A stretch of 64,000 nucleotides of DNA from contig NZ_LMLZ01000020.1 in assembly GCF_001422735.1 (NCBI RefSeq), positions 653,272 through 717,271 of the forward strand, in the 5' to 3' direction. This stretch comes from Acidovorax sp. Leaf78 (lineage in GTDB: Bacteria > Pseudomonadota > Gammaproteobacteria > Burkholderiales > Burkholderiaceae_C). Numbering within the stretch: position 1 is the stretch's first letter; each line of letters opens with the position of its first letter. Below are positions 8,788 to 17,560 of the stretch, one piece after another. A model generated the notes under the pieces. It was not told where the DNA came from. It made no database searches and worked only from the letters and a program-made list of their open reading frames with translations. The translations under genes and the position numbers were made by a program.

Positions 8788-9659
8788 GTACCGTGGCAAC
8801 CCCTGTCGTGCCGGAGGGTGCACGCATCGACGCGCCCGAAGGTAAAGGTGCACGCATCGACGCGCCCGAAGGTAAAGGCGCACGCATCGACGTGCCCGGA
8901 AGTAAAGGCGCACGCATCGACGTGCGCAATGTGAGCCACTGGTTCGATGTGCCCGCCGGCCCGCTGCATGTCATCGACGAGCTGGACTTGTCGATCGCGC
9001 CGGGCGAATTCGTCGCGCTGCTGGGCCCCAGCGGCTGCGGCAAGAGCACGCTGCTGCGCCTGGTGGCGGGTCTGGAGCCCGCCACCACCGGCGAGCTGCT
9101 GCAGGACGGCGCGCCCATCACCGAGCCCGACCCGTCGCGCATCGTGGTGTTCCAGGACCCCACGCTCTTCCCGTGGCGCACGGTGTGGGACAACGTGGCC
9201 CTGGGCCTGCAGGCGCGGGGCATTCTGAAGACGCAGCGCCACCGGGTGGACGAAGCCCTGGCCCTGGTCGGCCTGCAGGACTTTGCCAAGGCCTTCCCGC
9301 ACCAGCTGTCGGGCGGCATGGCGCAGCGCGTGGCGCTGGCGCGTGCGCTGGTCAACGACCCCAGCCTGCTGGTGCTGGATGAGCCGCTGGGCAAGCTCGA
9401 CTCGCTCACGCGGCTGACGATGCAGACCGAGCTGGTGCAGCTGTGGCAGCGCACGGGGTTCTCGGCCCTGCTGGTCACGCACGATGTGGAAGAGGCGCTC
9501 TTCATGGCGCAGCGCGTGGTGGTCTTCTCTGACCGGCCGGCCCGTGTGAAGCAGGTGCTGGTCAACGACCTGCCGTACCCGCGCCACCGCGGCGACCCGC
9601 GCCTGGCCGCACTGAGGCACGAGGCCCTGGCGCTGCTGGGGCTGGACGCGAGCTGGTAA
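8781..9659 (+). CDS. ABC transporter ATPase (SsuB/TauB type)
   Basis: A 292-residue ATPase that powers the adjacent importer. Present are Walker A (GPSGCGKST), Q-loop (VVFQDPTLFPW), signature (LSGGMAQRV), Walker B (LLVLDEPLGKLD) and the switch His (LLVTHDVEEA). The ATG at 8781 overlaps the end of the permease gene. The first 50 residues are unusual: a tandem 10-residue repeat (GARIDAPEGK, twice, then GARIDVPGSK and GARIDVRN) precedes the conserved nucleotide-binding fold. The last repeat supplies the first beta-strand of the ATPase. Confidence 0.93.
   Translation: MVSTVATPVVPEGARIDAPEGKGARIDAPEGKGARIDVPGSKGARIDVRNVSHWFDVPAGPLHVIDELDLSIAPGEFVALLGPSGCGKSTLLRLVAGLEPATTGELLQDGAPITEPDPSRIVVFQDPTLFPWRTVWDNVALGLQARGILKTQRHRVDEALALVGLQDFAKAFPHQLSGGMAQRVALARALVNDPSLLVLDEPLGKLDSLTRLTMQTELVQLWQRTGFSALLVTHDVEEALFMAQRVVVFSDRPARVKQVLVNDLPYPRHRGDPRLAALRHEALALLGLDASW
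8817..8930 (+). repeat. 30-bp tandem repeat inside ABC ATPase gene
   Basis: Three full 30-bp units and a partial fourth encode GARIDxPxxK. The array is in frame, so copy-number change would lengthen or shorten the ATPase N-terminus without a frameshift. Units 1 and 2 encode identical peptides; unit 3 and the partial fourth have drifted. Confidence 0.85.
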
Positions 9660-9682
9660 CCACGGAGCGCCGGTTTTTCCCC

Positions 9683-10873
9683 TTGTCTCCCGATCTGTTG
9701 AACGGCCTGCTCGAAGGTCTGCACGCTGCGCAGCAAGGCCTGCGCGCGCTGCTGCACCTGCTGCGCCTGGCGCCCGATGTACATGGCCAGCCGGCCTGGC
9801 CACTCGCCCACCGCATCGCGGCGGAGATGCTGGTGGTGGACGCCGGCCACGCCCGGCGCGTGCTGCTGTCGCTGCTGTGCGCAGCCGGTGCGGTGTTGGC
9901 CCTGGGGCTGTCGCTGCCGTGGCGGCGCGCCCGCATGCCGCTTTGGGCCGCTGCCATCGCACTCTTGGTGCTGGCCCCGTGGCCGCAAGCGCACCTGCTG
10001 CTGGCGCCTGCCGTGCCCACCAGCCTGCACCAGTCGCCCACTGGCTTCGAAGCCACCGGCATCGTGCGCGGGCAAGCCGTGTACCAGCAGCACTGCGTGC
10101 GCTGCCACGGCACCGATGGGCGCGGCGAAGGCCCGGACGCCGCGCAACTGGCGCAGTGGCCCCCCAACCTGAACGGCGCGCTGCTGTGGAAGCGGCTGGA
10201 CGGAGAACTCTTCTGGCGTGTGCGCGAAGGCATGCACAACCGCGCCGGCGTGGTGACCATGCCCGGCGTGGGCGACGCGCTGCGCGACGATCAGATCTGG
10301 GAGGTGCTGGACTACCTGCAGGCCCATGCGGCCGGACAGATGCTGCGCGAATCGGGCACCTGGGACCGCCCCGTGCGCCTGCCAGCCATGGCCGTGGCAT
10401 GCCGCCAGGGGCGGGTGCGCCACAGCCGTGACTTGGCAGGCCAGCGCGTGCGCGTGGTGGCCGCATCGCAGGGTGCGCCGGCAGTGGCCGATGACCCGCG
10501 CCTGGTCACGCTGGTGGCGGGTCTGCCCGCGGGTGCCGATGCCGAATGCCAGCCGCAGGGCGGCGCAGATGCGGAGGCTGCTGCCCAGCAGGCATTGGCC
10601 TTGGTGCTGGGCGTGTCGACCGCAGAACTGCCGGGCTACCAGCTCATCGTCGACCGTGCGGGCTGGCTGCGCGCCCGGGGTGCGCCCGGCCAGGCGGCGT
10701 GGTCGGAAGACGACCTAGTCTGCCGCTCCAGCGTGGCGGCACCGTCTGTGGACGTTTCGCCGGCAAGCCGTGGCGGCAGCGCTGCGGCGCCAGCAGCGGA
10801 TGGGCTGCAGGCACTCATTCGCCGCATGGATGCAGAGCCGGTGCGGTTGTTGCGGGGCGGCTTTCCGCATTGA
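9683..10873 (+). CDS. Membrane-anchored c-type cytochrome
   Basis: A roughly 396-residue protein with two hydrophobic segments (about 58-77 and 85-103), then a class I cytochrome c domain with the heme site CVRCH (C138, C141, H142) and a probable Met ligand in VVTMPGVGD. About 150 further residues have no domain I recognise. The only workable start is TTG at 9683, since upstream in-frame codons run back into the ATPase gene without ATG or GTG; a weak GGAG lies 15 bases upstream. It follows the ATPase gene by 23 bp, so it may carry electrons for oxidation of the imported sulfur compound. That function is inferred. Confidence 0.75.
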   Translation: MSPDLLNGLLEGLHAAQQGLRALLHLLRLAPDVHGQPAWPLAHRIAAEMLVVDAGHARRVLLSLLCAAGAVLALGLSLPWRRARMPLWAAAIALLVLAPWPQAHLLLAPAVPTSLHQSPTGFEATGIVRGQAVYQQHCVRCHGTDGRGEGPDAAQLAQWPPNLNGALLWKRLDGELFWRVREGMHNRAGVVTMPGVGDALRDDQIWEVLDYLQAHAAGQMLRESGTWDRPVRLPAMAVACRQGRVRHSRDLAGQRVRVVAASQGAPAVADDPRLVTLVAGLPAGADAECQPQGGADAEAAAQQALALVLGVSTAELPGYQLIVDRAGWLRARGAPGQAAWSEDDLVCRSSVAAPSVDVSPASRGGSAAAPAADGLQALIRRMDAEPVRLLRGGFPH

Positions 10874-10966
10874 CCAGTGGTGGCGCAGCTGATGCAGTTG
10901 CTGCGTCGGCGCGGCCTGCGCCTCTGGGCTGCGGGCTGATTTCTGGACGCGCGTTCTTCGGCCAGG

Positions 10967-12316
10967 TTACCGGGGCGCAGGCGGTGCCGGGTCCACTGCA
11001 GGCGGTGGTGCCAGGTTGTGAAGCATCGCCATCGCCAGCGTTTCATACAAAGGCCGCGCCAGCATGCGCGAGACCAGGCTGGCCAGCATCGCGGCGGCCA
11101 TGAGGCTGAGCACCATGGCATGGCCGTCCACCATCTCCATGACGATGATGAACGCCGTGAGCGGGGCCTGCGTGACGGCCGCGAGAAAAGCCGCCATGCC
11201 CATGGCGATGAGGGCAGGGCCGATGTCCGTGCCCAGCAGCACCGACACGTTGTGCCCCACGCCCGCGCCGATGGACAGCGACGGCGCGAAGATGCCGCCC
11301 GGCACGCCCAACCAGGCCGACAGCCACGTGGCGATGAACTTGAGGGTGACGTAGAGGGCCGGTACGTCGGCCTGGCCGGCCAGCATGTGCTTGACCGCTT
11401 CGGACCCGGCGCCGAAGGTGGCGCCACCGGTGACCAGGCCGATGACGGCCACCACCAGGGCGCCGCACGCGGCAAAACGCAGCGGAAAGCGCGCCCGCAG
11501 CCGGGACATGCGCTCGGTACGGCCGGTGAGCGAGGCGGCCAGCAGCTTGGCGAACAGCCCGCCCAGCACGCCGCAGGCGAGGGCGACGGCCAGGCCGGGC
11601 AGCAGCGCGTCCCAGTCCAGGCGCGGGACCTTGATGCGGCCGAAGTAGCTCAGGTTGCCGAACACCGAGACGCCCATCAGCCCCGCCAGCACGATGGCCG
11701 TGATGATCACGCCGCTGCTGCGCGACTCCATCTTGCGCGACAGCTCCTCGATGGCGAACACCACGCCCGCCAGCGGCGCATTGAACGCCGCCGCAATGCC
11801 CGCGGCCCCGCCCGCCACCAGCAGCGCGTGGGCCGTGATGCCCGAGCGCGGGTCGAACCACCGCAGTGCATGGTGCATCACGCCCGCTGCCACCTGCACC
11901 GACGGCCCCTCGCGCCCGATGGACAGGCCCGCCAGAAAACCGGCGCTGGCCAGCACGATCTTGGCGAACGACAGCCACAGCGAGACAAAGCGCCCGCGCT
12001 GGTTCGCGTCGAGCGCAGGGTCCAGGGCCGTCATCACCTGCGGGATGCCCGAGCCTGCCGCTCCCGGCGCCCAGCGCCGCGTGGCCCACACGACCGCGAC
12101 GGTGACGGCCGGCATCCACACCAGCACAGCCCAGCCGCCGCGCCAGTGGTAGATGTGCATGAACAGCTCGAACGCGGCATCGGCCATCAGCGTGAAGGCC
12201 ACCACGCACAGCCCGGCCGCGCACGCACAGGCCAGCACGATGGTGCGGTCCAGCCAGCGCCGGCCGTTCTTCAGTTCTTCACGGACATTCGCAAGGAAGT
12301 TGGGCTCTTGGTTCAT
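10967..12316 (-). CDS. ClC-family chloride channel or transporter
   Basis: A 449-residue integral membrane protein with the three ClC selectivity-filter signatures: GSGIPQ (near residue 88), GREGPSVQ (keeps the gating Glu) and GGIFAPSLSIGAG. The gating Glu and bacterial origin favour a Cl-/H+ exchanger. Length and about ten to twelve hydrophobic helices fit the family; no C-terminal CBS domains are present. It is convergent with the preceding cytochrome gene and divergent from the DUF3592-like gene. Nothing in its surroundings indicates a specific role. Confidence 0.95.
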   Translation of the reverse strand: MNQEPNFLANVREELKNGRRWLDRTIVLACACAAGLCVVAFTLMADAAFELFMHIYHWRGGWAVLVWMPAVTVAVVWATRRWAPGAAGSGIPQVMTALDPALDANQRGRFVSLWLSFAKIVLASAGFLAGLSIGREGPSVQVAAGVMHHALRWFDPRSGITAHALLVAGGAAGIAAAFNAPLAGVVFAIEELSRKMESRSSGVIITAIVLAGLMGVSVFGNLSYFGRIKVPRLDWDALLPGLAVALACGVLGGLFAKLLAASLTGRTERMSRLRARFPLRFAACGALVVAVIGLVTGGATFGAGSEAVKHMLAGQADVPALYVTLKFIATWLSAWLGVPGGIFAPSLSIGAGVGHNVSVLLGTDIGPALIAMGMAAFLAAVTQAPLTAFIIVMEMVDGHAMVLSLMAAAMLASLVSRMLARPLYETLAMAMLHNLAPPPAVDPAPPAPR

Positions 12317-12534
12317 CGCCTTTCAAAGCATGCAATTGCCATGCCGCGCAAGGCGGGCAGGGTCGGCAGGGCAGGGTCCAAAGGCAGTATGCATGCGCCA
12401 ACCTGCGGCGCGCTGCGTGGTAACCGTGCCACATGACCCCCGGCGGGCCGTGTGGAAATGCCCGCCGGTACGGATGGGTATTTTCTACACTGCGCTTGTC
12501 CACACCACCCCATCCACGCCCCTGGTACACCGCC

Positions 12535-14331
12535 ATGCCGCAGACGATCACCTCGAACCGCGAGAATGCATCGCCCCGTGCCTGGCTGGTGCTGGCACTG
12601 TTCGGGCTGTCCCTGGCCGCCGTGGCGCTGGTGTTTGTGTTCGCGGCCATCGTGCCCACGCTGTATGACGGCTGGCGCATGCAGTCCTGGCAGCCGGTGC
12701 CCGCAAGGCTGGTGGACGCGGCCATCGAAACCCATGGCAGCGCCCGGCGCAAGACCACCTACAGCGTGCGTGCCGAGTACGTCTACGAAGTGGGTGGTGT
12801 GCGCCGTACCGGATCGCGGCCCGCGATCAACGGTGGCGCCGACGATATCGGCCACTTCCAGTACGGCCTGGGCGTGCGGTTGCAGCAGGCTCTGCAGGCG
12901 GGCGAGCCTGTCACCGCATACGTGAACCTGGCGCAGCCCGCCCAATCGGTGCTGGACCGCACCATTCGCTGGAACCTGCTTGGTTTCTGGATGATTTTTG
13001 TCGCCGCCTTCGGTGGCGTGGGCGGCACGCTGATGGCCTGGGCGCTGCACAACTACCGCAGGGGCGCCAATGCCAGCACTTACGCCACGACGGTGGCCGG
13101 CGGCGCCATACAAGGCCTTGCGCCGGTGGAAGACCGCCTGGGTGGTCCCATCTCCGCCCACCAGAAGCTCGAGACGATGCTGCTGGCGGGTTTTGCGGCC
13201 ATCGCGCTGCCGCTGAGCGTGTGGATGTGCCTGCGGGTGCTGCCCCGGGCCTGGCAAGGCGAACCGGCCGCCTGGGTCGTGCTGATGTTTCCGCTGGTCA
13301 CCGCGGGCCTGCTGCGGGCGCTGTACAAGCGCGCCCGCATGCGCCGGCGCTTTGGCGATGCGCAGTTGGTCCTCAGCCCGCTGCCGGCCCGCCAGGGCGA
13401 GCCATTCACGGCCCATGTCGATATCCGGGCCGCTTACCGGCCCAGCCTGCGCTATGCGGCGCGGCTGCAATGCCTGCGCCACCGCACCACGCGCATCGGC
13501 GACGAAGTGCACACCACCGAGCAGGTCGAGTGGAGCGCCAGCGCGCGGGCCCGGGTGAGCGACGAGGGCAGTGGCATGCTGCGCCTGCAATGGCGACTGC
13601 AGGTGCCGCACGGCCTGCCTGCATCGACCGAGCCGGGCATCCTGTGGCGGCTTGAAATCCACGACGAGCACGAGGCCCAGGGATACCGTGCGCAGTTTCT
13701 GCTGCCGATGGTCGATGCAGCCGATGCGGCCGAGCGAGGCCCTGCACCCGCCGGCCAGAGTCAAGGCACGCAAGTGCTGGCGGACGATGGAGGGCGGATG
13801 CCTGGCGCCGATCCTTTCGGTGCCGTCTGCTCCATGCAGGCCGTCGCGGGGGGCGGTGCGCAGCTGGAGCAGCCTGCAGGCCGCATGTGGCGCGCGCAGC
13901 GCATCCTCATCCTCACGGTGTGCCTTGTCGGCGTGCCGTTGCTGCTGGCCGTGTCCGCGACAGCGCCGCCCGCCCTGCGGTTGGCGGCTTTTCTGGCGGC
14001 CGGTATGGCGGTGGCGTGGGCGCTCTTCGCGGTGGGCAACCGGCGCAGCAGCTACCTGAACGCGCAGCAGGGCATTCGCACGGAGCGTAGGCTGCTGGGC
14101 CTGCGCACGTCGTTCCAGCAGGTGCCTGCGGACCAGGTGCAGCAATTGGCCATCCGCCTGGCTTACACCCAGAGCCTGGGCAACGGTCCGCGCGAAGAGA
14201 TCTACACCTTGTATGCCCAACTGCACGGCGGCGCCAGCGTGGTGCTGGCCGACAGCATCAGCGGCCAGCCGGCCGCGCGGCGGGCCCTGCGCGAGGTGGC
14301 CCGGGTCAGCGGGTTTGCGGCAGCTGGCTGA
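12535..14331 (+). CDS. DUF3592-like membrane protein
   Basis: A 598-residue protein with hydrophobic segments near residues 18-42, 145-165, 205-225, 240-260 and two around 460-500. The first soluble stretch (WQPVPARLVDAAIET, then YSVRAEYVYEVGGVRRTGSR and AYVNLAQPAQSVLDR) resembles DUF3592, which repeats an SH3-like beta domain beside membrane helices. The function of that family is not known to me. The ATG at 12535 (MPQTITS) is preferred over upstream in-frame starts. It is divergent from the ClC gene. Confidence 0.75.
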   Translation: MPQTITSNRENASPRAWLVLALFGLSLAAVALVFVFAAIVPTLYDGWRMQSWQPVPARLVDAAIETHGSARRKTTYSVRAEYVYEVGGVRRTGSRPAINGGADDIGHFQYGLGVRLQQALQAGEPVTAYVNLAQPAQSVLDRTIRWNLLGFWMIFVAAFGGVGGTLMAWALHNYRRGANASTYATTVAGGAIQGLAPVEDRLGGPISAHQKLETMLLAGFAAIALPLSVWMCLRVLPRAWQGEPAAWVVLMFPLVTAGLLRALYKRARMRRRFGDAQLVLSPLPARQGEPFTAHVDIRAAYRPSLRYAARLQCLRHRTTRIGDEVHTTEQVEWSASARARVSDEGSGMLRLQWRLQVPHGLPASTEPGILWRLEIHDEHEAQGYRAQFLLPMVDAADAAERGPAPAGQSQGTQVLADDGGRMPGADPFGAVCSMQAVAGGGAQLEQPAGRMWRAQRILILTVCLVGVPLLLAVSATAPPALRLAAFLAAGMAVAWALFAVGNRRSSYLNAQQGIRTERRLLGLRTSFQQVPADQVQQLAIRLAYTQSLGNGPREEIYTLYAQLHGGASVVLADSISGQPAARRALREVARVSGFAAAG

Positions 14332-14387
14332 TCCTCAGGAAGGCGATGACACGGCTTGGTGCGTGAGTCGGAAGCACTGCAGCACGC

Positions 14388-14417
14388 GCATCGCAACGCA
14401 ACGCAACGCAACGCATC
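14388..14417. repeat. GCAWC pentanucleotide microsatellite
   Basis: Six 5-bp units read GCATC, GCAAC x4, GCATC. They lie in the spacer between the DUF3592-like gene and the phosphatase gene. The run resembles the GCATC run at 2864-2885, so the motif may recur in this genome. Confidence 0.8.
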
Positions 14418-14518
14418 CGCAGCATGTTGGTGGCCCAGGGGTATGTCTGCGACAACCGCAACCACCGCTTCAAGCGCGTGTTGCGACAAGAAGCCCGTGG
14501 ACTTTGCCGACCTTCCCC

Positions 14519-14986
14519 TCAGCGCTGAGCCATCCACCAGCGCATCACACCCTCGCACCCATCCTCCACCACATCCAGCACATGCTCAAACCCGTCGGCG
14601 CCCCCGTAGTACGGGTCGGGCACCTCGTGGGCTTCAAGCCTGGTGCAGAAGTCCGTCAGCCTGCGCAGCCGGTCTTCGCTGCCGGGCGGGCACAGCGCGC
14701 GGGCGGCGTGTTCGTTGTGGTCGTCCATCACCAGCACCAGGTCGTAGTCGCTGAAGTCGCGCCGGGTGAGCTTGCGCGCGCGCTGGGCTGACAGGTCGTA
14801 CCCGCGGCGCGCCGCGTGGGCCTGGGCGCGTTCGTCGGGTGGCTCGCCCACGTGGTAGCCGTGCGTGCCGGCAGAGTCCACGCGGATGCGGTCCGCCAGG
14901 CCTGCGTCGGCCACCATTTTCTGCAGCACGCCGTGGGCCGTGGGGCTGCGGCAGATGTTGCCCATGCAGACCATCAGCACGGACAT
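14519..14986 (-). CDS. Low molecular weight protein-tyrosine phosphatase
   Basis: A 155-residue phosphatase that dephosphorylates tyrosine on proteins through a phosphocysteine intermediate. The P-loop CMGNICRS starts at C7 with R13, and the acid-loop Asp appears in EVPDPYYGG. Length is typical of the family. The ATG at 14986 puts the P-loop at the usual place; an in-frame ATG at 15058 would add 24 residues. There is no adjacent tyrosine kinase or capsule cluster. The next gene along on the other strand is a type III chaperone-like protein. Confidence 0.92.
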   Translation of the reverse strand: MSVLMVCMGNICRSPTAHGVLQKMVADAGLADRIRVDSAGTHGYHVGEPPDERAQAHAARRGYDLSAQRARKLTRRDFSDYDLVLVMDDHNEHAARALCPPGSEDRLRRLTDFCTRLEAHEVPDPYYGGADGFEHVLDVVEDGCEGVMRWWMAQR

Positions 14987-15339
14987 CGGCTCGCCCGATG
15001 TCGATGGGTCGTGCCGGGTGTGCTCCAGGGGCGGTTGCTTGATCGTCTTATGGTCCATGGTGCTCGGCCGGGTGGTTGATGATGGGAGCGGTGGCCGATT
15101 CTGCATGGTCTGGCCCTCGCACCGCGATCGTGCACTTGCCTGCACGCGCGCAGGCCCGCGTCCTTCAGGCGGCCATCGGTGCGGAGGTGGCTTCGCGGCG
15201 CGATTCCACGTTGCAATTCTTTGCTGGGCTGCTTGGGCAGGCGCGCCTATATTGGCGGCAAGGCCCTCCGTTGGGGGGCGTGATGTATGCCTTGCCACTG
15301 CGGCCACCTTAACCATTCGCGACCCTGGAGCCTCACCGC

Positions 15340-15834
15340 ATGACCCTTTTGACGCCGGAGCAACAACGCGTGGAGGCCGAGCTGCGAGAGCTGGTGGGCC
15401 ACGCAGCTTTCGCACTCACCGCCGAAGGCCGGGGCGTGCTCACCGCGGAGGAGGCCACCGTGGTGGTGGACGTGCCCGCGCATGCACGCCACGTGGTCTG
15501 CAGTACGGGCCTGGGCTCGCTGCCATCCGACCCAGCGGCCCGCCAATCCGTTGTGATGGCCGCGCTGCAGTACAACATGTTCCTGGCCGAGGGCGACGGT
15601 GCCGCGGTGGCCGCGCACCCCAATGGCGACGGGAGCCTGTACCTGTGCTATCGGCTTCCACTCAACGGCCTGGACGGCACGGTGCTGGCCAACGTCATCG
15701 CCAATCTGGCGGCCCGCGCCGGCCCGCTCGCCCAGCGACTGTGGGGATCGCAGGCCGGGGCTGCCACGGCAGCCGTTGCCGCTGCGGTACCCGCGCCCGC
15801 ACTGTCGAGCCAGTTCATGAACCTGCGGGCCTGA
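15340..15834 (+). CDS. Probable type III secretion chaperone (CesT-like)
   Basis: A 164-residue protein whose pattern fits class I type III chaperones (CesT/Tir chaperone fold): an N-terminal helix (QQRVEAELRELVG), strands with VVVDV, then CSTGLGSLP followed by a helix ending LQYNMFLAEGDG, further strands (GSLYLCYRLPL) and a closing helix (VLANVIANLAARAG). These chaperones bind and deliver one effector. It sits 33 bp before a 481-residue protein with effector-like composition. I see no secretion apparatus genes in the window. The assignment rests on pattern and context, not a search. Confidence 0.6.
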   Translation: MTLLTPEQQRVEAELRELVGHAAFALTAEGRGVLTAEEATVVVDVPAHARHVVCSTGLGSLPSDPAARQSVVMAALQYNMFLAEGDGAAVAAHPNGDGSLYLCYRLPLNGLDGTVLANVIANLAARAGPLAQRLWGSQAGAATAAVAAAVPAPALSSQFMNLRA

Positions 15835-15867
15835 TCCCATTCACGCACAGCCGTCGAGGCGCCCACC

Positions 15868-17313
15868 ATGTCCAGCCATTTCCCCTCCATCAGCCAGCCT
15901 TTCATCGCGCCGCTGTCGCCGTCGCAGGGCGGTTTGCCCCAGGGCGTGCCCAGCCTGTTCACGCCGGGCACGTTGCCGCACGACATGCCCGGCACGCAGC
16001 TGGGCGGCGACCTGGCCGACCCTGGGTTGACCGCGTCGACAACGGTGTTCCACATGGCGCTGGTTGTGCCAGATGGCTTTCCGCCACTGCCTGCGGACGA
16101 CGGCGCTGCGCCTACTGCGTCTACTGCGTCTACTGCGCAAGGCACCAAGCGTGCCCGGGGAGACGAGGGGGGCGATCCCACCACCGAAGCCAGCACCAAG
16201 AAAGCGCTGCTCATGTCCTCGTCCGGCAGTGCGGTCAAGGCATCCACCGACCCCATGAGCAGCAGTGCAGCGCTGCAATGGGCCCTGCGCGAGTCGCTGG
16301 ACGCCACCCGGGCCACGCCTTTGCGCGACAAGCCCAAGACCGAAGAGCTTTGCAGCAGGCTCGAACGGCCCAGGTGGGATACCCCCCTGACCGGCAGAGT
16401 CATTTCCCGCAAGGACGGCGAAGGCCACGCGCAGGACCTGCGCCACGTGGTGGCCTACGAAACCATGCAGTCCTCCGTGCAGGCCGTGTTGCGAATCTCC
16501 AAGACCGATCAACAGAACTACGCCACCCTGGACCGGCTCGCTGACGCCATGGGCGACGTCTCGCCCATCAAGGACGACCACCAGCGCGGCTTGGCCACAG
16601 CAGGCAAGCTCAACAATTTCTTGTTCGTCTGCAAAGGCAACTTCTTTCTGGGCGATGCGTTGGAGAACCAGCGCGCGGGCTCCTCCACGGCGGCACTGCA
16701 CCACACAGAAGATCAGCGGCTGCAGCAACTCAGTTCGGCCACTGGCGAGGCCGGGATCACCGCCGTGCTTCGCCAGGCCACGGGGAGCCTGAGTGGTCCC
16801 ATCCTGGACACCACACTGCAGGCCTATGGCCTTCCGGCGGCCGGGCCGAGGCCCGAGCCGAAATCCGGCGAAGACCCGAAGCTGGTGGAAAAGACTTACG
16901 ACACCGCAAAAAAAGCGTTGCAGGAGGAATTGGCGACCCGCATCCTGGCCTCTCTGCCCACGCTCGATGCCTATCAGGCAGCAACCGACCCCACCCGCAA
17001 AGAGTCTTGCTTCACCTTGCTGAAAAGCGACGTTGCCCATCTGATCGAAGGGCTCGCGGACAGCACGGCCTACGACGTGAGCCGCACCGCCCACACCGAC
17101 CTGAGCGAGAAGCAGAAAGCCTTGAACATGGCGTTTGGCATGTTCCGTGCCGCGGAGCGCACAGGAAGCGCCGATGAACTGGTGCAGGCCGTCAAGATCA
17201 TGAAATCCATTGACGATGCTGCCCGGGAGCTGGCGCCGGAAGTGTCGGCGCGCAAGGGCAGCACGGCGACCAAGCTGAGCTTCGGACCGTTGTATGAGCA
17301 GACGAAGAAGTAG
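15868..17313 (+). CDS. Candidate type III secreted effector, unknown function
   Basis: A 481-residue protein that I do not recognise. The first 90 residues are rich in Ser, Pro, Thr, Gln and Gly with few charges, as in type III secretion signals and chaperone-binding regions. A basic cluster follows (TKRARGDE, K94-R97, and KK at 111-112), then a mostly helical body with polar, alpha-helix-favouring stretches (about 150-470). There is no signal peptide and no membrane segment. It is 33 bp after the CesT-like gene and likely co-transcribed. The effector role is inferred from the chaperone neighbour and N-terminal composition; no catalytic motif was found. Confidence 0.6.
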   Translation: MSSHFPSISQPFIAPLSPSQGGLPQGVPSLFTPGTLPHDMPGTQLGGDLADPGLTASTTVFHMALVVPDGFPPLPADDGAAPTASTASTAQGTKRARGDEGGDPTTEASTKKALLMSSSGSAVKASTDPMSSSAALQWALRESLDATRATPLRDKPKTEELCSRLERPRWDTPLTGRVISRKDGEGHAQDLRHVVAYETMQSSVQAVLRISKTDQQNYATLDRLADAMGDVSPIKDDHQRGLATAGKLNNFLFVCKGNFFLGDALENQRAGSSTAALHHTEDQRLQQLSSATGEAGITAVLRQATGSLSGPILDTTLQAYGLPAAGPRPEPKSGEDPKLVEKTYDTAKKALQEELATRILASLPTLDAYQAATDPTRKESCFTLLKSDVAHLIEGLADSTAYDVSRTAHTDLSEKQKALNMAFGMFRAAERTGSADELVQAVKIMKSIDDAARELAPEVSARKGSTATKLSFGPLYEQTKK

Positions 17314-17500
17314 GCACGGTGGGCCAAGTCAGCCAGAGGCCGCATACCAGCACTGCTTGTCGGCGCTCAACTGCGCCTTGGATTTGATGGATTGAAGCTC
17401 CAACGTTGGTTGCATGTCATCGGCCCGGTAGTGCCCTGCAGCGCGTAAGGATTCTTTGCCATGTGCCGCATTCGTCCTGCTTGAGCCTTCAGCCGTGCGC

Positions 17501-17528
17501 ATAAAAAAGCCCGCGTTGCGCGGGCTTT
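17501..17528 (-). terminator. Rho-independent terminator for glycine-zipper gene
   Basis: A perfect 10-bp stem (AAAGCCCGCG at 17506-17515 and its complement at 17519-17528) has a 3-base loop. Read on the minus strand the stem is followed by a run of six T, so it terminates the minus-strand gene ending at 17561. It may also stop plus-strand reads, since the other side ends in TTT. Confidence 0.85.
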
Positions 17529-17560
17529 ACAGGGGCTGGCTCGGTGGACCGGTGCCGTGT

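Noticed and set aside
8667-10466. 599-aa open frame on the minus strand
   Set aside because: Shadow of the ABC ATPase and cytochrome genes; GC-rich third positions open antisense frames here.
15180-15340. PIP-box-like promoter before the chaperone-like gene
   Set aside because: A TTCGC occurs but no second half at the right spacing; I found no clear HrpB- or HrpX-type element.
15868-17313. Bipartite nuclear localisation signal at residues 94-112
   Set aside because: The two basic clusters are about 13 residues apart and the second is only KK, so the match is too weak to claim.
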